This document shows positions 9,205 through 21,200 of a DNA stretch of 64,000 bases, piece by piece. The stretch lies in the NCBI GenBank assembly GCA_030998225.1, contig JAPYXD010000484.1, forward strand, positions 4,092,001 to 4,156,000. The letters run 5' to 3'. Source of the DNA: Diplolepis rosae (taxonomy: Eukaryota > Arthropoda > Insecta > Hymenoptera > Diplolepididae). Every line of letters starts with the position of its first letter. Positions within the stretch are counted from its first letter, which is position 1. Below the pieces are notes generated by a model. That model was not told the DNA's origin, did no database searches, and was given only the letters and a program-made list of their open reading frames with translations. The position numbers and the translations under genes were made by a program.

Positions 9205-12200
9205 CCGCCTCACAATTTCCCAAACATCTTGGAGCCGTTCACGAACGAAAATGAGCCAAAGAGTAGTTCGCAGCAAAGTAGTCCTAGTAGCAATGAGAGC
9301 AACTCGCCTACGGAGTTCAATTCCTGCAAAAGGTTAACGGATAAACCGCCGTTAATCAAGCGATTGACGATGGGTCTCACTGGTGGAAGAGACTTCATCG
9401 GATTCGCTGGAGTGGAGGATAGCTGCCCTTTAGTCAACGACAATACTAGGAATAAATCCCATTCTGGGGGCTACGTTAATGAGGCGATCATCGACTCTGA
9501 AGGTTCCAAACCAACTTATAATAAATTAGCACCCTCTGAAAGTATCGATAACTCCATAAATGCCTCCATTACTGAGAAGAACTGCACTAAAAATGAAAGG
9601 TAAAAAAGCGTTAAAACCTACTTTGAATTTCAAACTAATATTGATTGAAGAACAAATTTGCCTGGGTTCTTTCGTACACTTGGGCAATTTCTTATCTTAG
9701 CCACTTGGGCTCAATATTAATAATTTGAAATATAATAATGATACTAGAAAATAGAAACGAAAATTTCCGTTTTCTCTATAAATGACGTATACGGAGAAAA
9801 ATATCTGTCAAAAATTACCAAATTATTTGAAAACGCATAATAAATTGTGAAGCCACGTACACTGAGAGACTTTTCGTTAGAGTAAATCATAAAAATGAAT
9901 TATATTTGAGTATAATATCGTTTTAAAATGAGGCAAACAGGGTTTACGTATCATAAATTATTATAGTAGTTTTCAAGAGTTTGAATAAATAGAATATATT
10001 CTACTAACTTTTCCAAACTTACGAGAATTTGAAATTCACTATATTAAAGTTTTCTTACGCGTGCGAAACAAATGAACGAAAGAGAGGGTTCGGTGCTAAG
10101 AAGAGAGGAGAGATTTCAATGGAAACATGGGCACAAATATTATTATAAGTAATTTAATGAGTTTGATATAATACCTTATTCATGTTCAGATATTTGAGTT
10201 ACACAATGACACATTATTTGTAATCGCACTCTTGAATTAAAAATTTCATAATCGCTTTTGGATTCGAACCCTCTAACTTATCTATATCTACATAACTAAA
10301 CGCATTCCTAACGCCTAAAGCCTTTCGGCTATTCTCGCTTGCCATATTCTGAAAGAAATCGCACTTATACCCGAGTCGAAATTTCGAGGGCCTCATTTGA
10401 GCCTCTTGGTGATGTTGAAGCTCATTTGAAACATTTTAAGCCTCCACAACCTCTTTAAAGCCTATTGATAATCGTTAAGTCATCATTTAACCCTCTTTAG
10501 CCTCTGTATTTTATTTTTCAACCTCCTTTAACGCTCAGGAGCCTCACACCGTCGTAATGTATGACCTCCTTTGAACCTCTTGAGCCTAATGATTTTTTCC
10601 TACAAATAAGCATTTTGGTAGAATATTACATTGATAAAAAGATCTCAAAAGGGATTCGCGGAATTTGAAGTTTTTCAAAAGTTATGGTTATTCAAAGTTT
10701 TAAGCAGTGGTTTGGTAATTAATTACATTCTCATTAAGGATGAGAAGGTATTGGTTTTATGTGACAAATGACTTTCGAAATTTTCATCAAATCTTTACGT
10801 TTTGAGACCCCCTGAGTCAGAAAAAATGGTTTTTACGAAAGTGTCTGTCTGTCTGTCTGTCTGTCTGTAGGTCGTGTGCGGCATAACTCTCGATAGAATT
10901 ATCAGATTGAATTGAGCTTGGGGAAACTTTATCGGAGCCGAAAAAGTAAGGACAAGTCAATCCAATCAAAATTGAGGGATAGAGCACTACTTTTGTTTTT
11001 GAAAATAACTTTTTGAAAAAATCAAAAATTCCAATACTGGTTTTTGATAGTGCTCATAAATCTCTAAAAATTATCCTGATAACATTTTTTGATTAAATCA
11101 AAATTAGAAATGTTACAGCATATTCAAATTCGAAAAAAGTCAATATCAAAATTCCATTTTCCACTTAAATTATACAAGATACGAAAAAACGTTATGATAC
11201 AATATTATTTTCCACATAAAGTCCTACAAATTTGAATTGTAACATTTTTTCATAAGATGCATATTTTTCTTTTTAATTTAAAAAAAAACTATTGAAAATC
11301 CAAAATTCAATTTTTTAACAATAATATGTGAAATACGAAAAAAACGTAAGAATACAAAGTTGTTCGTTTCAAAAAGATCTACAAGTTTTGTCTTACACAG
11401 TTTATGAAAAAACATATATTTTTCGTTTCAATTCCAAAAAATACGTTTAAAATTCAAAAATTCCATTTTTTAGACAAAATATGTGAGATACAAAAAAAAC
11501 GTGTAGATGGGAAATTGTTTGCCTAAATGAGGTCTACAAATTTTCATAAGACATTTCGGGACAGGAGGTATATTTTATGTTTTGATTTTTAATATTAAAA
11601 AAATTCGATTTTTTTCACCAAAATATGTGAGATACGAAATAAGCATTGTTCTGCAAAATCGTTTCCTTAAATAAAGTCTACGATTGTTTTTCCTTTTTGA
11701 GAGATTTGAAAGAAAATAAATTATTTTAATCATGTAATTTAATAAAAAGTTACTGAAATGTATACAGAAAATCGAGCGCGAAGCGCGAGCCCCATGATGA
11801 GAATGTGTTCCTTAAAGCTGATAGAGCCTTAAGTAAATTGAATTTCCTGTTTCACTTAAACTGAAAAAGAAGTTTAGTGAATTTGAGAAAATGAGAAATT
11901 CACATCATCTGTAATATTATTATAAAATTGGTTTGAGCTTCAGTATCAAATTATAAGAGATAAACTTAAATGTATGCGAAGAGCACATGACCGTTAATTA
12001 ATCTTAGAGAAGTCATAAGTCGCCATAATAACCGCTAGATTTACGATAAACACGCAGCAGACAATTCCACGTGCTACTCCAAGTGTAATGCTTTTTTAGT
12101 AGTTTTTCATAAAGAAATGAGTCAGAAAATGTATAAGAAAGGGAGCAAATCATCCTCAACTCGTGTCAGTCAGAGCAGAATCTCCAATAGTAAGCCGCCC

Positions 12201-15200
12201 AACCGCCACAGCTTCGAGGGCGACACCGAGAATGTTTCTAGGCTTGCGAACAAAATGAAATCTTCAACAGCAGAAGATGATATTGAAGTAGATTCTGCAT
12301 TTGGCTACCGAATCGTGAATTTTATTGCTAATTTTACCATGTTGTCGCAAATTCTAGCATTTAAAAAATGCGCAGGTAGTGTTACTTTTTCGGAGTCGTG
12401 CAGACGCGGTCTTGGATTCAAGCTTGTTGTAACGTGTGAAAAGTAAGGAAGTACTGCTATTGACAGCAGTCCTTTAATTAACTTAATTGACCATACTTTT
12501 GATATAAATAGACACCTTACTTTTGCTATGAGATTTATTAGTATTTGAATTCAAGGAATAAGTAAATTTTGCGCGTCCGTGTGCCTCTCAAAACATGTAT
12601 ATCAAAAATCGTACGATGAAATTGTGCGAAATATGGCAATAGCTACGAACGCTGTGAAATCTAAAGTCATACGAAAAGCTGCCGAGGAGGAGAAGAAGAT
12701 TTCTGTTGAAGAAGGATAACTTGAGGAACTGACAGTATCGGGGAATGGCTCCTGGAGAAAGCGTGGCTTCTCTTCTCTTAATGGATTCGCAAGTTTGATT
12801 GGATGGTTCTCAGGAAAATTTATTGTTATTTGCGTTAAATCAAAGTACTGCAAGGAGTGTGAATATTGGGAGAAAAAGATAGACATTACCGAATACGAAG
12901 AATGGCACGATTTACACGAAAAACACTGTGATGCAAATCTTAGCGGAAGTGCAGGGAAAATGGAGTCTGACGCTGTAGTTGAAATGTTCTCGCGTTTCGA
13001 GTCTAAGTACAAGAATAATGTTCGAACGCCTACTACATCGGTAACGGCGATAGCAAGACATACAAGAGTATTCAAAATGCCTGGCCGTACGGTGATTTTA
13101 CTGTTACTAAAAAAGAATGCATTGGACATGTTTAAAAAAGACTTGGAACAAGACTGCGCAATTTGAAGAAAGAAGTTAAAAATCTTGATGGTCGAAGAAA
13201 GTTGACTGGAAAATTGATTGACGAACTGATTATGTATTATGGACTGGCTATACGTCGAAATAGAGGTTCAGTAGAGGACATGCGCAAGGAGATATATGCT
13301 GCATTGTACCATAAAATAGCTACAGATGAAAAGCCTCAACACGACAGATGTCCCGTAGGAGAAAATCCTTGGTGCTCTTGGCAAAAAGCGAAAGCCTCGC
13401 ATACTCTCGACATATATACTCATAAACCAACTATACCAATGCAAGTATTCGATGCTGTTCAGAAGATTTACGTAGATCTAATGAGAGAAGGTTTCTTCCG
13501 TTACCTCGGTGGATTTACTCAAAACACCAACGAAAGCCTAAATGCCGTCGTTTGGTATATTGCGCCGAAAGACATATTCAACGGTAAAAGCGTGGTTGAT
13601 ATTGCAACTAATATCGATATTATTGCATACAATAACGGTTTTCGAGGACTGTTAGATGTCATGAGCGCACTTCAACTGAAGATCATTTCAGAAAACCGCT
13701 CAACATCGAAAAATCGCTCGGAAAGACCTTACGTTGCTTAGAAAAGAAGCAGAAAAGCAAAACTCATGCTTGAAAAGGCAGTTGTATGGTGCTGGGATAG
13801 CGAAGTATAGGTAAAAAAATTAGCAAGTCGATATTTTGAATATTTTATTTAGTAAATGCGTTTTGAAACTTTAAACAGGTTTTTCTCAAAAGAATTTTTT
13901 TTTCAAATTAGCGTACATCGTAACTCGCTCAATTTGTATCGGATTCACTTGAAATTTTAGCTGTAGCTTCTTAGATAGATTATCTAGGGAAGTGCACACG
14001 ATTTTTAAGATTGATGAATAATTACATTTTTCCCTGGAAAAACCAAGCGCCACGACGCCATTTTGTATCGTAAATTCTCATCCATGATGAGAATGTAAAA
14101 ATTTTTTGTATACCTTAATACATTTATAATAAAGTCTCAAAATTTCATTTTAATCCATTGGCCAGTTTTCGAGACAAAAATTCCCAAGAAAAGGTTTATT
14201 TTTCAGTGGGCCTGGGTAATATAACCCCTTAAAGACTGTTATGACTATATTACATTCCGATGAAATAATATGAATAAGTATAATGAAACCTCGGCTTTCT
14301 CCATTTTAAAACAATATTAAACTAAATTTTCATTTGTTTTTATCATTTACTCTAACGAAAAGTCTCTCAGTGTACTTTTTTCTAATAATTCAACATTTAT
14401 TAGGATTTATATTATAGAATACGCTAAATTACCGATAAAAATTCCCATCTAGATGGTAAAATAAATTTAATTATTAGAAAAAAGAACGTAGCTTCAGAAT
14501 TTATCATGCGTTTCCAAATAGTTTGGTAATTTTTGATAAGTATTTTTCTCCGTGTATGAGACACGAAAAAAGGAAAGGCATACAAATGTTTTTCCTCAGA
14601 TAGTTCTAAAAAAATGATTCATAGGTCCTTTTCACTAGCTCTTGTCGTTTTCTATCTTAAAAATTTATGAGGCTATGGATCAACCACATCAGCTGATGAA
14701 TTGAGTCCCATGCGTACCGATTTTTTCCACACATTTAAAATTTTAAGTTGAAATAAAGCAGGGAAATTTTGGAAAATGATCAGAAAGTAGGAAATGAAGT
14801 TATGAAAAAAAGCGTTGAGTGTGGAAATATAAAAAGTTTTATAATTCCCACAGAAATACCGACACACATAACCTCGTACATCACCTGTCAATATAGTTTA
14901 GTAAGTGCACTACAGTACTACACATAAGTAGCGCTTCGAAAAATTGTGTCTCTTTTGTTGTAATGTTATTGATTTGATAAAATAATTGTTGTATTTATTT
15001 CGACTCCCGGCACCCAACAAACCTATCTTAGTACTTTCTTATCCATGTTCCGAAATTTCAAAGAGATATTCCATTTTCTGTAGCAATGGCGTTACAGAGC
15101 TATGTATAATTTCCGATAACTCCCAGTTTTATTTTCTCAAAAATAAGCTTTTTGCAACATTTTTACTAAAACGAAGTTAACAGGCGGTCCTTACCGTCCT

Positions 15201-18200
15201 TTATTACGTGCTTTAAATTTTCAAGTTGATATTGTCCATGGCCTTTGAAAACAGACAAAACATGTGTCCACTTTCCGTTTTTCAGTAAAATCTGTTTTGC
15301 CCATTGAGTTTTAATAATCAACTTCAGGGAAAATTTCAATGTTTATAGGCCCTTACACTGGGAAAAAATGCATGGTGAAATCAACGGGAAGGAGTCCCGT
15401 CGCCCATTTCACATTGACGTAGCGTTGCTCTCCCGGTGAATCACCGGTGCTATTCAACGTTGCACTGACGCCTGACGGTAGAGCCACACTGGGGAAAAAA
15501 ACATGGTGAAATCAACGGGAAGGAGTCCCGTCGCCAATTTCACGTTGGCGTAGCGTTGCTCACCTGGTGAATCACCGGTGCAATTCAACGTTGCACTGAC
15601 GGTAGAGCCAACGTAAAATCACCCAAAAATGATCAGCTGTGGCAATACTCGCGATTGTTCTTTTCAGTTCTTTTGTTTTCCTAATAAATATTTTCCTAAT
15701 TATATATTGGTATTTCAAAGCAAAGCACTGCCAATTTCATCATGGATATGAAATTGCGTCATCGTGTAATATTTTCAAATCACACGGTGTTCCAGCGTTA
15801 ACATTCCCGGTGAATTGACGTGAGTTTTAAACGCTACATTGGCGGTGGCAGCACGTTAACCTAACGTTGTAAAGGCGCCGATGCTCCTTCCCGTTAATGC
15901 AACGGTATCTTCCGTATAACCTGACGGTTTTTTTTCCAGTGCAACGTAAAATCACCCAAAAATGTTCAGCTGTGGCAATACTCGCAATTATTCTTTGCAG
16001 TTCTTTTTTTTCTAATAAAGTTTTTCCTAATTATATATTGATATTTAAAAGCAAAGCACTGCCAATTTCATTATGGATATGAAATTGCGTCATCGTGTAA
16101 TATTTTCAAATCGCACGGCGTTCCAGCGTTAACATTCCCGGTGAATTGACGGGGCTGACCTGACATAGCTGGATTAACGTGAGTTCACGTGAGTTTTCAG
16201 CGCTACTTTGGCGGTGGTAGCACGTTAACCTAACGTTGTAAAAGCGTCAATGCTCATTCCAGTCAATGCAACGGGATTTTCCGTATAACCTGACGGTTTT
16301 TTTCCCCAGTGTATATAAAGTAATACAAAGCGCATTTAATTCAATTTAAAAAATATTATATTATATTTATATATATTATATTATAATACACATAATAAAA
16401 ACAAAAGACAGACGCTGTTATATAAATTGCTTTTTTTTACTCAGGGGATTTTAAAACGTTAATATTTGATGAATTTTTGTAAATTCGAATTTCATATAAA
16501 CACCAATACTTTTTCGTCAATGATGAGAATATAAAAGTAAAAAAAACACTATTTCTTCGGAATCACATTCGAGAAAAATTTGTAATCAACTCTGGATGTT
16601 CGGAATCATCTTTAATAACAAGATTCATGTTTTTCTCTGATTGAAGATGAAGAAAAGCTCTCATTGATTGGCTCAATACGTCGGGATCGATATTTCATCG
16701 CTGCCTCGTAAAAAAGTAATATATCTTCATGATCCACGGCTGATTGAACTAGTCGTATAAATTTTCTTCCTGGCCCTTGTGTCTTGCGCTACTTGTAACT
16801 CGACGTGCCTAGGCATATTTCAAAAACGATTTAAAAAATGTCACCACAATTCTGAATGATAATCTACTTTAATTCCTTTTATTGCACTAAAAAAAGTCTA
16901 AGTATATGTATTTAAATTACATTCAAATTAATAACATAATATGGATAATTGAATAATTAAGGGGTAACACCACTGTAAAAATCTAAAATAAAGCGTTTTC
17001 TTCTGGTTGTTTTTGGATGAAAGGAAAATTCATAAATAGTACAAAATGGCGACGCTGGAGCCATTCTCAACATGCCTCTAGGCATGTTGAATTTGAAGCG
17101 CTTTGCGGCACACTGTGTAACTGACGCAAATTTGAATCTGGAAGAAAACATAAAATTTTCTCTCAATTTACATGAGTGTAGCCGGAGAAATACGTAGGAG
17201 ATTTTGAAAACCTTAATTTGTATGCTATTGGCAAGCATTTGAAGTAAAAAGTTCAATTTTTAACAAAAAAAAAGAGGTAATCATTTGTCATTAAATAATT
17301 TTAAAATCAACTTATCGAAAATCCCATACGTACTCTTCTACAGAATGTTATTTTAAAGATATTTTATGTACTTCAGACCCTTACTTTTTGGAATATTTGG
17401 AATTATGGTATGCTTTTTCCAAGTGATAATTACGTCAGAATTATCGCTTTTCATTGATTTTTTTTTGATAAAAACTTAAAAATTTATTATTTCGGTGTTA
17501 TCGCACGGAGAAAAATAGTTAAAGTAATTTTACTCAACTTCCGATCAAATTTGGGACATAAGGACAAGTTAGAAGTTATTTAGTATCACTGTATTTATTT
17601 GTGATATATTAAATGTTCGAAAATGAATCAAAGTTGAGTAAAATTCAAAAGTGTAGGGTGAAGTATGAAAGCGTGCATTAAAAATTTTTAAATATATATA
17701 TTATTACTCGTAGTATAACTATAAAAAACCAATCTTTTATTAAATCACAAAAATAGTAGAGCTTTCCGTTCATTCTACTCTACGCTTCAATCGAGAGTTG
17801 AGTAAACCGTGAATCGCAAGATTTATTCCAACAGCTACATCTATTCACGCAGGAACGAATGAAAGTAATCTGCGCCTTTAGCACACATGAAAAATTTTTA
17901 ATTTCAAAAACTTAAATTCTTAAAATTAAATTGATCTTATGAAAATTAAAAAAAAAAAAATCGTTAAGTGTATTACATAAAATATGAAATATCACATAAA
18001 TTACTCAGGCAGAATAATAATTTGGAATTCGCAAATGTAAAATCCATATTTTGAAAATATAAAACACAGAAAATAAAAGAACCTTCTTTTAAATGTTTTT
18101 ATACAAGATACTTCTTAATAATAATGCAATTTTTTAATGTACATTTGAAAATTTAGTTTCACTAAACTTCATACGTTGTTATAATAAAAATGTATACTAA

Positions 18201-21200
18201 ATGTAATTTAATAATCATATTATATATATCAATAATCATAGTTATAATAATTGTGTAATTATATTAATTTTTAAAAATATTTTATTAATCATTTATGAAA
18301 AAAGTTGATTTATTTTTACTTGAGTAAGGCTAAAAAATTTTATTGACGGCACTTACTCTCACAAGCTCTGAATAACTCATGCAGTCACTATATAAGAAAG
18401 TTCCAAATTTTATATCTCAGCATTGTAAGCGAGCGTGTGCGTGATTCGACGAAAGCGTATCGTACTATATATAAGTGTAGTTATTAGGTTTATATATTTA
18501 AGGTTATATGTTTAAGTGTATTTGTAATTTGAAATATGATTGGCTACGTCCGTAATGGTGTGAATGTATTTGTAAGTTGTTTAGGTATATTTAACGGATG
18601 ACTATTGGTAGGCTCGAGGTAAGAATTTTTTTTTATTTGAGAGAAGCATACCATTGCCAGTTGAAATAATACCTCCGATGCTCATTTTACCCAACTACGG
18701 TTTGAAGCACCTCAAGCGTCAGTGATATGCTTATACATTTCATGTTAACCCACTGACGCATGTTGGTGCCCCGTCATCGATAACGTTTTACTCAACTCCT
18801 TACTATTCCCTATGTAACGCTTATTGTTATTCACTTTGGGTGAATTAGGTATATATCAAATTGATTTTACCCGACTAGGATTTAATAGATGTTCAAATGT
18901 CCTTATGTCCCAAGTTTAATCGACAGAGTTGAGTAAAATTACTTGAACTATTTTTCTCCATGCGGGTATGTATAATTTTGCATTATAATATTTAAATTTA
19001 AAAATACTGCGATTATACGAGCACATGTAAAAATAACTATTTTAGCAGACTCCAGCTGAAGTATAATTGCATTATTTTTAAATTTAAACATTATAATGCA
19101 AAATTATACTTTCACGATAACACTGAAATAATCAATTTTCAAGTTTTATTTAAAAAAAATCAATGAAAAGCGATAATTCCGACGTAATTATCACTTGGAA
19201 AAAGCATACCAAAAAAATTCCAACAAGATGCCAATAACATGCCAAAGTTGGCATAATCCAAAAAGTAAGAGGACACAAATATGTAGATATCTAAAATCAA
19301 TAAAATTTGCTAATTTCTTAAGTATCACATGCCCTTAACCCCAATCTTCATCAGAAGAGACATCGTCGGATGACATCCTTTTTAATTTCTCTTAGAGATG
19401 CCGTTGAAACATAATCAGAATCACGGCGCTGAACAATATAATTAAACCATCATAGTTTTTCAACAGCTGGACTAATTGAAGAAAAACTTTTCAGAAATTG
19501 CGATTGAAAAGATTCAAACGTTATTTATGAAACTGTATACTTCTTTTTTTATACAAATAAATATTAATTTCTATTTTACTTACTATTTCATAACGGACTA
19601 ATAAATAAATTCTCCAATTTTGAAGTCAAAATTCCGAAAACTTTCTGATATAGAGCGAGTTGGAGTAAAAAAATAAGGAAATTCTTTGTTACTCAAAAAA
19701 AAATGTTTTTGGCATTTTTTAAAAACAACAAAAGTTACAACTTCTTATAAGAGGAAAAAAAGATGCACAATTTAATTTTCGGTTTTGTTGTAAAGGTGAG
19801 TCTTCGGAGTAATTTATCAAGTTTTCAAGATATTTATTAAAATTTTAAAAAATGTGTACCTTCTTACAAGAATTTAAAAAATCAATCTATATAATATTTT
19901 AATAAGATTTAAGAATATTTATAATAATATTGATATTTTGTATTTATTTATATAATGTTTAAAATAATCTTTATTTAAAATTTTACGACGTTTTTGTACC
20001 ATGTTGGACCCCAGAGTAGAATCCAGAAAAAAATTCTAAAAACATCTTGATCAGTTAGCAAAATATGTTTAAAAAATAAAAATTTTCAAAAAAATGATGA
20101 ACATTAACAATCATTATTGTTATAAAAAATTAAATGAACAGATATTTTAAGATGTTATTTTTATACTATTTGTTAATAATAATAACAAATAATATGAAAT
20201 AGTGCTTAAATAAACGTTTCCTCGAAGTTTAAAATTCATTTTTTCACTTAATTTTATTGCGAATAGCTTTATGTCGATATTTTGTTAAGAATACAGTTCA
20301 ACAACTTTAATTTATAATTATTATTAACAAATTTTTAAACTTACTAAAAATATCGTAAAACTGTTTAGCGTGAGGAAATTTATCGAAAGCGCTTGGTTAC
20401 TTTCCATTCGCAAAACCCATGCAGCAGACCAGTATTATTTACATGTTTAAATAAACATAGTAATGATTTTGATTTGGCATTTTTTCAGGGTAGAACATAA
20501 TTGTCCAAGTTCAGGGTCAGAAACGGAGGTTCAATTAAAGAAAAATAAATCCCAATTAAGTCCAACGAGTGGTTCAAGTCCAGCAGATGGGTTTTTACAC
20601 ACAGTAACTTCTATACCACCTCCACTTCCAGAAAGAACTGATAGTCTGAACAATCGTAGCGAAGAGAGCGAGTTACGAAAAGCACCGTGGTTCCAAGCAG
20701 GAATCCCCAGGTCAGTATCTTATAAATTTTGATTTCGTATCAATTCTAAAAATGGAATTAGACCATTATTATTATTTTTGATTTTTTACAAATGATTACT
20801 AATTATTTATTTTGTGGGTTCTTTTTATGATTTAGGGAAATAACACTGGAGGTATTGAACCAAGAACCGGAAGGAGCATTCATGGTTCGTGAAAGTACGA
20901 GTAAGCCCGGATGCTTCGCTCTTTCCCTCAGAGTTCCGCGGGAATTTCAGCCAAGCGGTATAGCTCATTATCTCATTTTGCGTACGAATAAAGGCTACAA
21001 AATCAAAGTAAGTTATCTGCATTAACTTTAACAAAAGGTCTTTTTATTATAAAACAACTCGTTGATCATTTCATTTCCCAGCTGCAAATGCGTGATTTAA
21101 AAATAGTAAATAAATAATGAAAGATTTTATTTTATTATTTTCTTTAATTATTTTACTTGTATTTATTAATTTTTCGCTTTTCATTTTTATATAATCTTCA

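Larger units (their letters stand above)
9792..14552 (+). mobile_element. Mutator-like DNA transposon with long TIRs (in SH2-gene intron)
   Basis: The left repeat (about 9792-9950) begins CGGAGAAAAATATCTGTCAA and includes CACTGAGAGACTTTTCGTTA. It reappears inverted at about 14340-14552, where the copy is split by a 110-bp MITE. Between them lies a degraded Mutator-like transposase in plus orientation. Long TIRs of 150 bp or more are usual for MULEs. No clear target-site duplication was seen. The element lies entirely inside the intron between SH2-gene exons 9205-9599 and 20489-20710. Confidence 0.65.
17381..19268. mobile_element. Outer TIR element of a nested set
   Basis: The left arm (TTACTTTTTGG, GGTATGCTTTTTCCAAGTGA, TAATTACG, GCGATAA-type sequence to about 17503) is matched in inverted orientation by about 19113-19268 (CGATAACACTGAAATA, AAGCGATAATTCCGACGTAA, TCACTTGGAAAAAGCATACC). 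A second TIR element (17507-18959) and a 145-bp palindrome (18968-19112) occupy its middle. Confidence 0.7.

Noticed and set aside
15353..16313. CRISPR-like repeat array
   Set aside because: The units are long, occur only twice each, are bounded by transposon-type inverted ends, and lie in a eukaryotic intron.
16957..17256. 99-codon minus-strand open frame
   Set aside because: No family motif could be recognised, and it sits inside a transposon-rich intron.
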